Source: Escarpia spicata | Lineage: Eukaryota; Annelida; Polychaeta; Sabellida; Siboglinidae | Length of the DNA stretch: 64,000 nt | Direction: 5' to 3' | Assembly: GCA_963995525.1 (NCBI GenBank) | Contig: OZ023206.1 | Coordinates: forward strand, 22,789,202 to 22,853,201 | Shown: positions 13,475-64,000 of the stretch, piece by piece | Layout of the letters: every line of letters begins with the position of its first letter | How positions within the stretch are numbered: position 1 is the stretch's first letter | The notes under the pieces: generated by a model | The model's database searches: none | What the model was told of the DNA's origin: nothing | Seen by the model: only the letters and a program-made list of their open reading frames with translations | Position numbers and translations under genes: made by a program

Positions 13475-13930
13475 TATCCATCTTCCTGTAAGCCTGTGAG
13501 GCGTGGATACTCAATGCTCATATATAGAAAAGGTAAAGCCCTCAAGACCAAGTGCTCCATATCTCGTATATGGAGCATAAGACCAATGAATATGTGCTGC
13601 GTAAATTACAATCCCTGAAGGGCCGACAAGAACCTCTACTGGCAACTGTCAAGAGAAGAAAACTGGCATGGGTTGGGCATATAACAAGACACGTCAGCCT
13701 CCCAAAAACGATTCTTCAGGACACCATGGAGGGAAGACGCTGCCGCGGACGGCAGAGAAAATGTTTGGTCGACTATGTTAACGATTGGACGGCCCTCTCG
13801 TGCCAGAACTCCTTGTCATTGCCACTGACAGACAAAAATGGCGAAATATCCCAGCTGCAGCGTCACTTATGCCGCAACAGGACGACCAAGTCAGTTAAGG
13901 GACTACGTGAGTAATACGTAAATAAGTAAG
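13475..13930 (+). mobile_element. LINE 3' end (GHITRH family)
   Basis: Plus strand, within the space between exon 25 and the possible tail exon. Reads YMEHKTNEYVLRKLQSLKG, TVKRRKLAWVGHITRHVSLP, KTILQDTMEGRRCRGRQRKC and VDYVNDWTALSCQNSLSL to a stop at 13914. Ends in taaataagtaagtaag, a tandem tail. Upstream part (13480-13560) matches CETWxLxA..KRIQALExKC in other frames. Confidence 0.8.
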
Positions 13931-13988
13931 TAAGAAAAACTCAACTGTGACTGTCGCGTTTGTTATGTATCTTCGGGTATGTTCAAAT

Positions 13989-14249
13989 AACCGTTTCAGT
14001 GTAAGATCCCGCTATAGTGATATATGACGCTTGAATAGTGTAGCTATGTGTGTATAGCGGAACCAGTGATGTAGCTCCATCACTTTGAACCTGGCATTAC
14101 GGTCACCTCAGTAACAACCGTTTCAGTGTAAGATCCGCTAGAGCAGATAGTGATATATGACGCTTGAATAGTGTAGCTATGTGTGTATAGCGGATCCAGT
14201 GATGAAGCTGGATCACTTTGAATCTCGCGTTACGGTCGCTTCAGTAATA
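13989..14249 (+). repeat. Tandem duplication, 127-bp unit
   Basis: Copy 1 13989-14115 and copy 2 14116-14249, both starting aaccgtttcagtgtaagatc and containing atatatgacgcttgaatagtgtagc; about 90% alike with a small insertion in copy 2. Confidence 0.9.
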
Positions 14250-14280
14250 CAGCCACCTCGCAACTATGGTCACAATATAT

Positions 14281-14290
14281 ATATATATAC

Positions 14291-14355
<65 letters not shown>

Positions 14356-14427
14356 GATATACTAACTATTAAGATCACCCTATGTTTGTATATGTGTATG
14401 TATATATATAATATATATATATGTATT

Positions 14428-14458
<31 letters not shown>

Positions 14459-14460
14459 TC
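14281..14460. repeat. GT then AT microsatellites
   Basis: (GT)n 14296-14352, (AT)n 14398-14460, within the 3' region of the receptor gene. Confidence 0.95.
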
Positions 14461-14575
14461 AAGTTACATATACAATCGCTACATTATTAGAAGTACACGT
14501 AAGGCCTACTTTATTAAAACTATCAAATTTTTTAATATAAAAATATATGAACATATGACATGGACCGTTCACATG

Positions 14576-14711
14576 CTAGCATTGACGTTTAATACGCAAA
14601 TTTTTCGTCACTGTGTTATGCTTGTGTTTGCTTAGGCTAGCATTGGAATAAATGGCCTTAAAAGTAAAAACTGTCAGTGTGGTGAACGATAATGGGGGTA
14701 AAACGACTAAC
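14576..14711 (-). other. Alternative 3' read-through end of the receptor GC
   Basis: If exon 25 is terminal, the frame continues for about 46 codons to TAG at 14576-14578. AATAAA on the minus strand lies about 60 bp further (14510-14515), a sensible distance for polyadenylation. This is an alternative to the spliced tail at 12264-12636. Confidence 0.4.
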
Positions 14712-54597
<39,886 letters not shown>

Positions 54598-55068
54598 CTA
54601 TAATCAACTGACATCACATAATTATATCAGTTGTGTGATTCTAAACATTTAAAATTTTGGAAATTGTGTAAATGCTGTTATGTACATAGGTAAGCTAACT
54701 GTCCAGACTTACTGCCATAAAGCACGTATTTCTCGTATGCAATAATACTCTTCGTTTTAGTATGACAGTAGTACGAACATATCCCATTTTAATACGGATG
54801 TGCTGCAAAAGAAAAGCAAAATAGGGCCAACACTTTTTTCTAATATTTGTAATACAACTGTAGGCGATCACTTTCTGACCTAACCATGAAAACGACCACG
54901 TAGAGACGCCAATCATGTCCTCACTTTTATGACATGCATGTACACACACTATGTTTGTCAAACGTTACACTTACATTCTTGTAACGATCACAGTTCCACA
55001 AAAAGGTGACAGCTACGCGTAGCTCCACAATATTGTGTCGAGGCATCACGCATACCTATAATTCAGGG
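54598..55068. other. Upstream flank of the receptor gene
   Basis: Presumed promoter/5' UTR region. No TATA box or CpG-rich patch stands out near 54597; one minisatellite unit at 54679-54702. Transcription start not located. Confidence 0.3.
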
Positions 55069-55480
55069 GCGGATTCAGAAAGCGAGTCTGCGTAGGGGCA
55101 CAAAAACCTTCACTGATGGCCGAACCAAATGGTGTAGTAGAAATGTTGTCGCTGCCGCGCCGCCGTAACTTGAGCCGCTGTCTCGTCTCAGTTGGACTGG
55201 TGACATCGGAAGACGGGTGGAGAACATTTTTCGTCGCTGTGCAGCCTTATCTTCACCTCTTCTTCAGCGCCTCTCCCGCCTGGCCCGACTGTGACCATCG
55301 GAAGACGTGGGAGGGGCTGCCGTCGCCGTAACTTCCGCTTATGTATTACAACCTGAACGGGGACACATTTCACAGGGTCTAGGGGGGTGGCACGGTCGCG
55401 AGGGCCCGTTATAAAAGATGTGTGGGCACTCCAAATTCCTATGGTCTGGGGGGCACGTGCCCACAGTCCCCTGGATTCGT
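55069..55480. repeat. Interspersed repeat with caggggcgga-type end
   Basis: Starts ttcaggggcggattcag and ends near gggcacgtgcccacagtcccctggattcg, a terminal layout common in hAT-like MITEs. The centre (55150-55310) shares catcggaagacg units with the MITE at 58870-59206, so it may be composite. Confidence 0.4.
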
Positions 55481-56159
55481 GTAAATCATTATAAATATTA
55501 TATTTACATGCGCGCGCACCTTCATATATTATTATAAATATATACATAGTAACAAACGTGTAGGTATGCCTCTGCATTCACAGTAACGGGTTTCTATGAA
55601 CGTAATTTTTATCGATTTTACAGTAACCGCGAAGCTACGATTAACCGCCGCCGGAGATGTCGAGTTTTAGTTTGTTTGTGAATTTTAATCGTCATAGCCA
55701 TGTAAACATTACTTTTTGATAACGTTTGAGTAGGCATATATATATCAGATATGTGTAAGGAGATGTTTGGCCGCTCTAGGTGGTCGTTTTCGTGGTAAGG
55801 TAAGAAAGTAATAAAAGATCGCCGAAATATAAAATAGAATTGCACAATTACACATGTCCCGTCGATCATTGTCTGCGAAACTTAGCGGATTTTCTTTCAC
55901 TTCGTTAATATCTCGTTCCGATATTCGTCCGGAATGTAAATACCACAGACAGAGTAGCCAAAGCAACATGCTAATTTATGTGTAATTACACAACATTCCA
56001 AGTCAAAAATTGGGATTTCAGCCAAAAAATGTGGCACATATGTCAGTGTGGGTGAGTTGATAAAAACTATTGTTTTGGAAGTTGTCCAAATGCTACAATG
56101 TAGAAAAATAACATAAAACACGTTAGTATACAGACATGCATACTACTCACGTCCTTTAT

Positions 56160-56515
56160 CAAATTATTCTGTAGAATTCTACATAATTATATAACATCGT
56201 TGTGGTCACTTCACCTTTCTATAGAATATTATATAGATTTCTATAAAAACCTATATAATTTGTATGGTCACTTCAATTTCTATAGAACTTAATATAACAT
56301 TATACATAGAACGCTATAAAAAAAATTATAGCACTGTTCTGGTCCCTAAATTCCTAAAGAATTATATAGAATATTCCATAAAATTCTACAGAAGTATTTA
56401 GAATTTGTGTGACGATATATCTTTTATAGAATTCAACAGAATTCTGTAGCAATTTATAGTAAAATTTATTTATAAAAACCGTCTACAAAATTCCTATAGA
56501 AGGTGCGAACACAAA
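56160..56515. repeat. Diverged array of ttctatagaa-type palindromes
   Basis: At least ten imperfect copies of ttctatagaatt / ttctgtagaattc, alternating with tataaaa, spaced about 25-45 bp. AT-rich, no coding content. Confidence 0.6.
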
Positions 56516-56550
56516 ATTGATAAACATCAATAATTATATACTTGCTCGTT

Positions 56551-56895
56551 TTAATAATGCTTATTAATACAAACTTTATGGGAAACACGACAGGTTATCG
56601 CGTTTGGGTTAACGCATTCTAAAGCATGAGGGTTCGGCGTTAATTCTAATTGCACTCGACACTGACATGACACTAATGACGACAATAACGTTTCGCCGTT
56701 GAAGTACAAGATTTGAACAAAAATCGCACCTACCGTAGACGCTGTAACATTCGCACGAGATTCGCGTGTGTTCAGTCGAACGGTGACTCTTTGCCTGAGC
56801 GGCATTCGCGCAGACACGCTGTACAACTGACAGTCATTTCGTTGGTACTGCTGATTGGACAGTTCCAAAGCACGTGAGACTTTCGCTGAAGCCAT
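56551..56895 (-). CDS. Hypothetical open frame upstream of the receptor
   Basis: 114 codons, from ATG in a relatively GC-rich patch: MASAKVSRALELSNQQYQRN, MPLRQRVTVRLNTRESRAN. A possible donor CTACG|GTAGGT lies at about 56733. It might be a 5' exon of the receptor or another transcript, or chance. Confidence 0.2.
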   Translation of the reverse strand: MASAKVSRALELSNQQYQRNDCQLYSVSARMPLRQRVTVRLNTRESRANVTASTVGAIFVQILYFNGETLLSSLVSCQCRVQLELTPNPHALECVNPNAITCRVSHKVCINKHY

Positions 56896-57089
56896 TCGTT
56901 CGGGCAGGCCTTTAACAATAGGCTATTGTCGTTATCCGGTAACTTCTCCAACCTCCGTGAACTGTCTTTGTCGCTGAGTTGGTCTCACCCAGAGAATGGT
57001 GAGGTCCATTTGTCTTCTCATTCGTTCCTTAATAACTTACCTGTGAAGCAACAAACATTGGACAGCAACTGTCACCATTACAGCATAGG

Positions 57090-57310
57090 CGTTGGAACCG
57101 GGCTTGGGCCTGAGACCTCAATCATTTTGGTGGGGGCTGGGGATATGTTTAGCTTCTGAATATTTCGGCAAGGGAGTACAATTGGGTTTTTGGTGCCCCT
57201 CGAAACGAGTGTTGTTTGAGATCTGAGTGAGCCTCAAGGATTGTGCAATTAAAGGGTTTTGGTGAGCGCCCCCCGCCCCCCCCCCCCCCCCGCCCTCCCC
57301 ATATTCACAA
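57090..57310. repeat. Dispersed minisatellite, reverse copy
   Basis: Units gggtttttggtg..., gtgagcctcaaggattgtgcaatt, ending cccatattcac, the reverse of the gtgaatattgggggg start at 4780 and 10584. Contains a C run at 57277-57290. Confidence 0.6.
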
Positions 57311-57384
57311 TGTTCCGAGGCCTATGACAGTATTTGGAACTTTACTGCACACATGTTCACACATTTGCCAACACACATACATGT

Positions 57385-57500
57385 ATTGGGGCGCGGTAGC
57401 CGGACGGTAGAACGCCGAGCTGTTTATCGAAAGGAAGGCGGTTCAAGTCCCTTTACAGATCGCCGTTTCAAAATTGGAAAATTGCGTTTTCCCTTGTGTT
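57385..57500 (+). repeat. tRNA-like sequence, probable SINE head
   Basis: Plus strand: ggtagccggacggtagaacg (57395-57414) resembles an A box region and ggttcaagtcc (57440-57450) a B box, 26 bp apart. It cannot fold as a complete tRNA by eye, so a second SINE type or tRNA relic is more likely than a functional gene. Confidence 0.4.
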
Positions 57501-57719
57501 CCAGAAGGTACACATATTATGATGTTGTCATCGTGCCAATATGTTGGCAAACATATTTTGGCACCACAAGCTAACTATGGTTAGGCACGTATTCCATACG
57601 AACAATTGTTATCCTGAAACAACTAGTATGCTGTTTCAATGCGTCTTACCGGCAGACGGAGTCCATCACTTCCGGTCCCAACGGCAACGCCCGGTGTCAG
57701 CACTGTGCCTTATTCATAT

Positions 57720-57962
57720 ACCACTCAAGGCACTTTGAGTAATGCTCCAAGTATAACACTTAATTAGCTAATTAGTTCAGAATCACATGCGAAGACAATG
57801 ACGATACAACTGCGATCCATTTAGATAACCAGTGCGTCAACACCGATTCGCAGTCATGTCCGCAAACACCAATTATGGGCGGTCAATATTCGCAGCTAAC
57901 AATCGAATGACTTTCTTTGTCTGAAATTATTCACTTCAAAATACCGAAGGCGTTCGTAGTGT

Positions 57963-58003
<41 letters not shown>

Positions 58004-58770
58004 CGTTCGTGCGTGCATGTACGCGTGTATGTATGTAGATATGTGTATGTATGTATATATGTACGTATGTATGCATGCACGTATGTGTGCATGTAAATAA
58101 ATATTATGTGCGTACGTACGTGTGTAGATACATTTACTTATATCCTTTTACCACATAATCTTATTGTCTATGCATTATGCACCACGGTTTTAACAATTTA
58201 TTTATTTTATTATCATTTATTTAACTAGCTAGTTTTAACATTCTTGCATTAATGTATTTTAGCGCCTCTGAATGGACTTTTGTTAAGATTTATGCCGCTC
58301 TACAAGATTACTCATTATTATTATACTTATAAAATGATGTCTGTATTGCGTGCATGGGTGTGCGCCGGTGCAGGTAAATTTGTGATCGCGAATGCAATTA
58401 AATATAAATTTGCATTTATCTGGTTGGCAATTTAAATATATTTCTAACCTGATCTTTAGTTAAGTTTATGATGATTATGTGTAGTGATTCCCGTGACTAC
58501 GTACACCAATAATCAGGGGACAGATATGCCTTCTCACTTCTCATCGGCTCCCGTCGTCGATTTACCATCGCCATGTTGATCACTAGCGTCGAACTCTGCT
58601 GGTTCCAGCCATCTATCTCCGTAAATCTCTGTGTGTCTCGTTGTGTGCCGCTATCCTGGTTTCTTTTATTGGGTCCTGTGAATGCGTTGCCCTCTGTGGT
58701 GTAATGGATGCGTATAACCCCCCCCCCCCGATGAAGTAAAAGAGTTCCTCTCAAGGTGTGAACAAAGTAA
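57720..58770. other. Intergenic stretch with a GT microsatellite
   Basis: (GT)n at 57959-57998, then gtatgt-type units to about 58130. No gene recognised. The open frame at 58497-58754 has no motif. A ten-C run at about 58718. Confidence 0.45.
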
Positions 58771-58774
58771 ACTA

Positions 58775-59396
58775 TTTTACAGTATCCAGTCCTTAGGACT
58801 GCTCAAAGTGAATTAAACTTTAATCGATCCATGGCAGACCAGTTCAGTTGAACGCCAACTCGACTTTATACCTGCCACTTGTTTTGATTCCGGGAGATTC
58901 ATCAGCGGTTCAGCAGGCTTCCCGGTTTGCGCTGTCTCGTCGCGCTATCTCGATCGGATCTTCACATCGGGAGACGGGATGGGGTGCTGTTGGAGATTTC
59001 TCGCCATAAGTTCAGCGGTTTAGCACGTCTAAGCATATCTCCCATGGTGTTACGCTGTCTCGAATGATGACATCGGAAGACGTTTGGGGTGGGCGTGCGG
59101 TTAGAGATTGTAAGTGAAAGTCCGGGAGATTTGCCTGTATTCCTGAAGACCGGGAGATACACCCAGAATCACGAAGAGTCCCAGAAATTCCCGGAGAGTT
59201 GGCTGGTATGACTTCTCTGGGAAGCAATCAATGCGCGAAGACAAATATCCACCACTGTCTACAGCCAGGTACTTATTCATACAACTGAGTCAACTGAAGC
59301 AACATAGAGTTAACGAACATGCCCAAGCACAGGATTCGAACCGGGTTCTCCCGATTAAGAGTCCGATGCTCTATCCACTACGCGACTGCACTACAC
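58775..59396 (-). mobile_element. tRNA-derived SINE interrupted by a MITE
   Basis: Same family as 28912-29229, split at about 58870 by an inverted-repeat element that ends at 59206. The head is at 59332-59390 on the minus strand, with B box GGTTCGAATCC and A-box segment TAGTGGATAGAGC. The anticodon-arm region GGACTCTTAATC suggests a tRNA-Lys ancestor. Confidence 0.7.
58870..59206. mobile_element. Short inverted-repeat element inserted in a SINE
   Basis: Begins atacctgcc and ends ggctggtat. It separates SINE sequence cgactt from ttctctgggaa, and GACTT occurs on both sides. The interior contains two gcgctgtctcg...atcgg(g/a)agacg units, also seen at 55150-55310. Confidence 0.6.
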
Positions 59397-59565
59397 TCAA
59401 GGGGGGTCAATTAGATATTGTGTGGCAGTCTCTATAGGGATGCAGTCGGTTTTGTTTAAATAAAAGTCTCAAGGGGTGCAGTTGGGGGTTTTGTGGCAGC
59501 TTCAGTTGGACTTTTTTGGGAGCCTCAGAGGGTGTCGTTGGAAGTTTTTGAGAACCCCGAAAGGC
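59395..59565. repeat. Dispersed minisatellite, reverse copy
   Basis: Units of about 40 bp: ctcaaggggggtcaatta, gtctcaaggggtgcagttggggg, cctcagagggtgtcgttggaag, as at 57090-57310. Confidence 0.6.
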
Positions 59566-59869
59566 ACCACAAACAAGTCAACCACGCTACGATCTTGCAT
59601 GTGGAAATCTGTCTTCGTTTCGTTCTCCATCCGCTAGTTGCCTCTGGGTGGCCACAGACGTCGTTTCATCGTTCATTCTGTAGCAACAAATCTTAACCAC
59701 CGTTCCCATATATAGTCTCTGTTACTTTGCTCATTCTGTAACACAACTCTATGTATGCTGTCAATGATTGCTACAAGTGATTCACTGCATTTTGAGTAAC
59801 ATAAAAAATAGATCAGTCCGCTTGTCTATTGTGGTAACATGGGTTTAATTGAGTTTTTGTTACTGTACA

Positions 59870-60062
59870 TACAAGTACTTCAAACCGGACAAGGGCGGCT
59901 TTCGTGGGCGACCACGCATGACATTGCCAACGGCCAACGATGATGAACGGGAACTCGGTCAATCTTGTTTTGCAGCTGCGCAATTGCAGGGAAATCAGGA
60001 TATTGTGCGAGCCCAAAGACAGCATTTCCATACGATGTCAAACATTCTATGCACGTACTAAT
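59870..60062 (+). mobile_element. Possible LINE 3' coding remnant
   Basis: Open frame ending in a stop, with FKPDKGGFRGRPRMTLPTAN and QSCFAAAQLQGNQDIVRAQR. GGxRGRPxxTLPT followed by a helix and RAxxRxxW-like end is a common LINE ORF2 C-terminus. Short and diverged. Confidence 0.35.
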
Positions 60063-60599
60063 AAACGCGAGTAATTGAAATTACAAGGTGATTTTGCATA
60101 GTTTGAAACGTGAATATACCGCGTTAGTGTATTATTATATTACAGTGGAGTACAATTCCACCGTTGCAATCAAGAACATTAGTCGTACGTCATTGCTCGT
60201 ATTTGGTGTCCAGTCATCTTGGCTATACACAATCGAAATGTTTATTTGTTACAGCGACACAATATTGATCGATAGTAAATATGCATAAATCATATGCAAA
60301 CAATATATTTCAACATTATTTTCACTACAACAGAAAAACAATCACGAAATAAACTATTCAAAACAATAGATTAGTGTGATTGAAAAAGTGGTGTCAGCAA
60401 AGGGACGGGAGACCCCTACTAAGACAAATTTTGGTCGCTCACGCAGGGGCCACCCAAAATATAATACAATATTTTCTACAACACGTATTTAAACACTTCC
60501 TTAATTGAAAATAAATTAATAATTACTCAACATTAAACAAACAAAACAAAACTAAAAAGAAAATAATAGTGTGCATCAATATTATGTTATTATATGTAA

Positions 60600-63210
60600 T
60601 TACAAATATGCATCCACTAAAAGTACACTTACACGCCATTATTTTGGTAAATGCGACAGTTTGCTATATCACAATAATCTTTATATGATTGTGTATAATA
60701 CATGTTGGCATAAGCCACGAGTCCCTGTAGACTGTGAGAGTAGATCTTGCTTTTCAGTGTTGTTGCGGTATTGTTTACTGTGCGAGATATGCTATTTCGG
60801 ATGCATTTTTAGCAAATTCGTGATTTAGTCTGGTTATATGCATTTCATTTTGTCTACGTGTATTATTGTGAATATTAAAATTATGTTGCAATGTTAGGCG
60901 TTGAAGGTACCAGGCAGTATATTATGTATGAATTTATAGTAACATTTTAGTTCCTGAATTTGTAAAATGTCTGATACTTTTAGTAATTTTAGGCTTTTAA
61001 AAATACGTTCTGTGTGCGCGTTGTACTTTGTTAAGCTTATAACACGTATTGCCTTCTTTTGAAGTTTTAAAATTCTTCCACATTTGTATCCCAATACTAT
61101 TATTCCATAATTAATATATGGCAGTATTAAGGAGTTATATAACAGCTTTCTAACTTTTATTGGCAACAAATATTTAAATTTATTATAAACCTATTGTTTT
61201 AGAGCATTTATTTGATATATTTTCTACATGATTTTTTTCCAATTTAGATGTTCGTCAATGGTTAAACCAAGAAAATTAAATACATGCACTCTTTCAATTA
61301 AAATGTTTGTCGTTAGTGGCAATAATCGTTTATTTACAGTTTTGAACAACATATATTTTAACTGTTTAACATTTAAGGATAATTTATGAATTTTTAGCCA
61401 TTCACTTATTTTGGACAACTCTTTATTGATATTATTAAGTGATATTGGTCGGCAATTTGTAAATTGAGTGTCATCACCATTTTTGAATATTGGAATTACT
61501 TTGGCAATTTTTAATTTGTCTAAAAAATCCTATGTTTAGTGTATGTTTAGCGAGTAATGTCAATGGCTTAATGAGGTATTTTTTATTTTGTTTAATAATT
61601 GTGAAGAGATGCCATCATAACCACATTTTGTTTTAAGAGGCATCTGGTCTAACATTGCATTGATAGTATCTTCATTTATATTTACAAATGTAAAGTGTAT
61701 AGATTTTTTTACTTATATAAACGTTATATGTTTTATTACAATCGTTTGCAATTTTGTTGGCAATCTGAGGACCGATGTTTGTGAAAAAATGTATTAAATT
61801 TCTCTACTACTTTCTCTTTATCGCTTATGGTGTTTTCACCATCTTTAAACACACATTGTATGGGCTTTTTTGTTGTAGACAAAGTATCATTAATTATTCT
61901 CCAGGTTTTACTTATGTCGTTACTATATTTGTTAAATCTGGATTCATAGTAAATGTGCTTAGCAATGCGAATAATCCGTTTTAGGGTAGCGCTATACGTT
62001 TTAAGATTTGTCTGAAAGTTAGTGTATCTTAATGAGTTCGGATCATTAAGTTTGAGTTGTTTATATAGATTATCTCGATATTTAATTGATCTTAATGTAC
62101 CTTTAGTTACCCAAGTGGTTTTCTTATGAACAAACTTCTTAAATTTTACTAGTTTTACAGGTAAGTGAAACTTCTTATTATTTTCAATTTCGGCATGAAT
62201 TTGATTATACGTTATATTTGGATCTGCATTTTCATTTAACTTACTGTAAATATTTGAAAACTTAATCCCATTAACAAAATTAGAAATTACTTCACTGGTT
62301 TGTGAATACACTTTTATGTATTTAGGTGGAAATGTTTTAGAGCTATCTGTATTTATAAGAATAAAATGTGGTTGGTGATCGGAAAATCGGTTCGTAAAAA
62401 TGCCTGCAGTTGTATTTAAAGTAGATTTGGTCAGTCTGCAGAAAGAGTTATCAATTAATGTTCCAGATGCATTTGAAAATCTTGTAGGAAGAGTTATTTT
62501 CGGATAGAAACTATTTACTGTTAGAGTATAAAAAATAAAACTGTTCTTTTTAATTAATGTTGAGAAGATTTGTATTGAAATCTCCTGCAAGTGCAACCTC
62601 CATATCTGGTTTCTTGAAAAACGATAAGATTTAAGAAAATTCGTTAAAAAAATTATATAATTTTCATTTAAGTCTTTAGGGGGTCTGTGTATATTACCAA
62701 TTATAATTTCTTTTGATAAACCACCTCCTGTTATTTTTAAGAACTGCCCTTCCCAATCTGTATATTGGTTTGGAATTTGCATCTGTTTATAGTTGCATCT
62801 AGTATCCACACATAGTATAAGTCCACCTTTCGCACTACTTGTCTTTCCCTGAGATATGCAGTTATAACCTTCTAATTGAATTTGCGACAGATCATCATTT
62901 TCGGACTTTCAACTTTCTTGTATACATATAATACTAAATTTTAAATTGGTATGTTTAAGTTCTTCAGTAAATAACTCAAGTTCAGCCAATTTGGAATGTA
63001 TTGACTGAATATTTGTACTGATATAGTGAAGCCCTTTTTATTTGTGAGCTTATTAAACGAGTCTATGTCATAATAGGATGAATGTTGTATTATTTGGGTT
63101 TGATTCATGTCGTCAACATTATCAGAATCATTCTGTAAGATACTGTTTAAGGAGTTTACCTGGGCATCACTTTGGAATTTCAAAAATGATCTGTCAAAAT
63201 GTGTCAACAT
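60600..63210 (-). mobile_element. Jockey/CR1-type LINE, copy 3, RT core deleted
   Basis: Minus strand, upstream of the receptor gene. 62941-63210 and 61736-62809 cover the start and endonuclease (NRFSDHQPHFILINTD). 61440-61700 holds RT fingers. 61224-61418 jumps directly to the thumb (SEWLKIHKLSLNVKQLKYML). 60894-61169 gives the C-terminus (LLYNSLILPYINYGIIVLGY). The palm with YADD is absent. Confidence 0.8.
61736..62809 (-). pseudogene. Jockey/CR1-type ORF2 N-terminal piece (endonuclease end and linker)
   Basis: 357-codon open frame, the longest in the window. Contains LKITGGGLSKEIIIGNIHRP, ITLPTRFSNASGTLIDNSFC, the endonuclease SDH motif (FSDHQPHFI) and a long basic linker (VKFKKFVHKKTTWVTKGTL). 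The GDFN motif is lost: the region 62570-62640, where it should sit, is frame-disrupted. Stops before the RT fingers. Confidence 0.7.
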
Positions 63211-63682
63211 TTAACTTTAGTAGATTTTGTTTTATACTAGATTCTTTGTAATATCGCATTTGTAGAACTGAACATTGGTAAAACACGTGGACTGCGTACT
63301 TAACAAGTGAGTAGCATATTCGAGTAATGATACACATTTTTACAATTTGAAATAACAAAAACATTAAAAAAATACATGAATAATAGATTGCGCCATAAAT
63401 AGTTCTAGGCAATCTATATAACTCATGTACGTAATATACCAATGGTGAGAGAACAAAATATATTCATTGTATAATTACACCAATGCCCTGTTTGAAATCA
63501 TATGTGGTATCTGGTTACCAGCTTAGGCATATTAGTATAAACACATGTAATTCACATGTTATACACATATAGTCAAATAATAAAAGTAATAACAGAACGT
63601 CATTATTTATTTACACTTACACACATACATATGTATATGTATATTTGTACCCATCAACGAAATATATTTACTACATAATATA
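63211..63682. other. AT-rich stretch at the right edge
   Basis: No gene or repeat recognised. A small palindrome acatatgtatatgt lies near 63627. Confidence 0.4.
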
Positions 63683-63922
63683 TTATTGTTTACGTTTAAC
63701 ACTTCTATTTAGAAAACATAGAAGATTAAACTTGTTCTTTGTCATATAACAAAAATAATACTTATCAATGACATATCTAACGCCTGAAAGTATTATACAA
63801 GTTCTAAGGTGATCGGCCAAAGATGTGCAGCTGGAAAGCCAGTGGGCTGTTTCCCTCGTTTCGTTGCAATAAACGCTGACGCGCCTTCGTGCAGTTGTTG
63901 TGTATAGCCCGCCAAAGGCCAT
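63683..63922 (-). CDS. Hypothetical open frame at the right edge
   Basis: 79 codons starting MAFGGLYTTTARRRVSVYCN in a GC-richer patch than its surroundings. No motif recognised. Could be the start of a gene or a repeat end. Confidence 0.15.
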   Translation of the reverse strand: MAFGGLYTTTARRRVSVYCNETRETAHWLSSCTSLADHLRTCIILSGVRYVIDKYYFCYMTKNKFNLLCFLNRSVKRKQ

Positions 63923-64000
63923 TGTTATGCTACGCGACCGGATGTAACGTAATCACTAATGGAGTCAATGGGTGTTAGCACATTTTACGTAGCTAGTTGA

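Noticed and set aside
57388..57460. Functional tRNA gene
   Set aside because: A- and B-box-like segments are present but the acceptor and anticodon stems do not pair; treated as a SINE or tRNA relic.

Overview
The window is animal nuclear DNA, not bacterial or viral. It has one large multi-exon gene with GT-AG introns, plus many non-LTR retrotransposon relics, a tRNA-derived SINE family, short inverted-repeat elements and very long dinucleotide arrays (CA, GT, AT). The protein is closest in layout to natriuretic-peptide-receptor guanylyl cyclases. The density of CR1-like and RTE-like LINEs and SINEs suggests a marine invertebrate (invertebrate deuterostome or lophotrochozoan), but the species cannot be named from the sequence.

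The gene runs on the minus strand from a signal peptide at 54597 down to at least 14712. I reconstructed 25 coding exons with compatible splice phases at every junction except one. In order they encode the extracellular ligand-binding domain (exons 1-10), one transmembrane helix (exon 11), the juxtamembrane segment and kinase-homology domain (exons 12-18), the dimerisation helix (exon 19), and the guanylyl cyclase catalytic domain (exons 20-25). The total is about 1,110 residues before an uncertain C-terminal tail. Two features are unusual. The conserved transition-state residues of the cyclase (Asn and Arg of the N-T-A-S-R motif) read Gln and Lys here. Exon 4 does not join exon 5 in frame, and a four-G run at the start of exon 5 is the likely site.

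Intron 5 (34454-50729, 16.3 kb) is a retrotransposon nest. It holds a nearly full-length CR1-like element with a zinc-finger/esterase ORF1 (46260-50280), a degenerate RTE-like element (40590-43400), a second CR1/L2-like element (36780-38540), two damaged copies of a Jockey/CR1-type family, and fragments of a CXC-type repeat gene. A third copy of the Jockey/CR1-type family lies upstream of the receptor at 60600-63210, with its reverse-transcriptase core deleted in frame. Smaller LINE 3' ends, SINEs and inverted-repeat elements occupy the other introns.

The left 14 kb, beyond the 3' end of the receptor, consists mainly of diverged direct duplications, minisatellites and microsatellites. It also contains a weak candidate for a small secreted-peptide gene (7611-7894, plus strand). 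The right 9 kb, upstream of exon 1, is SINE, MITE, LINE and low-complexity sequence with no convincing gene.
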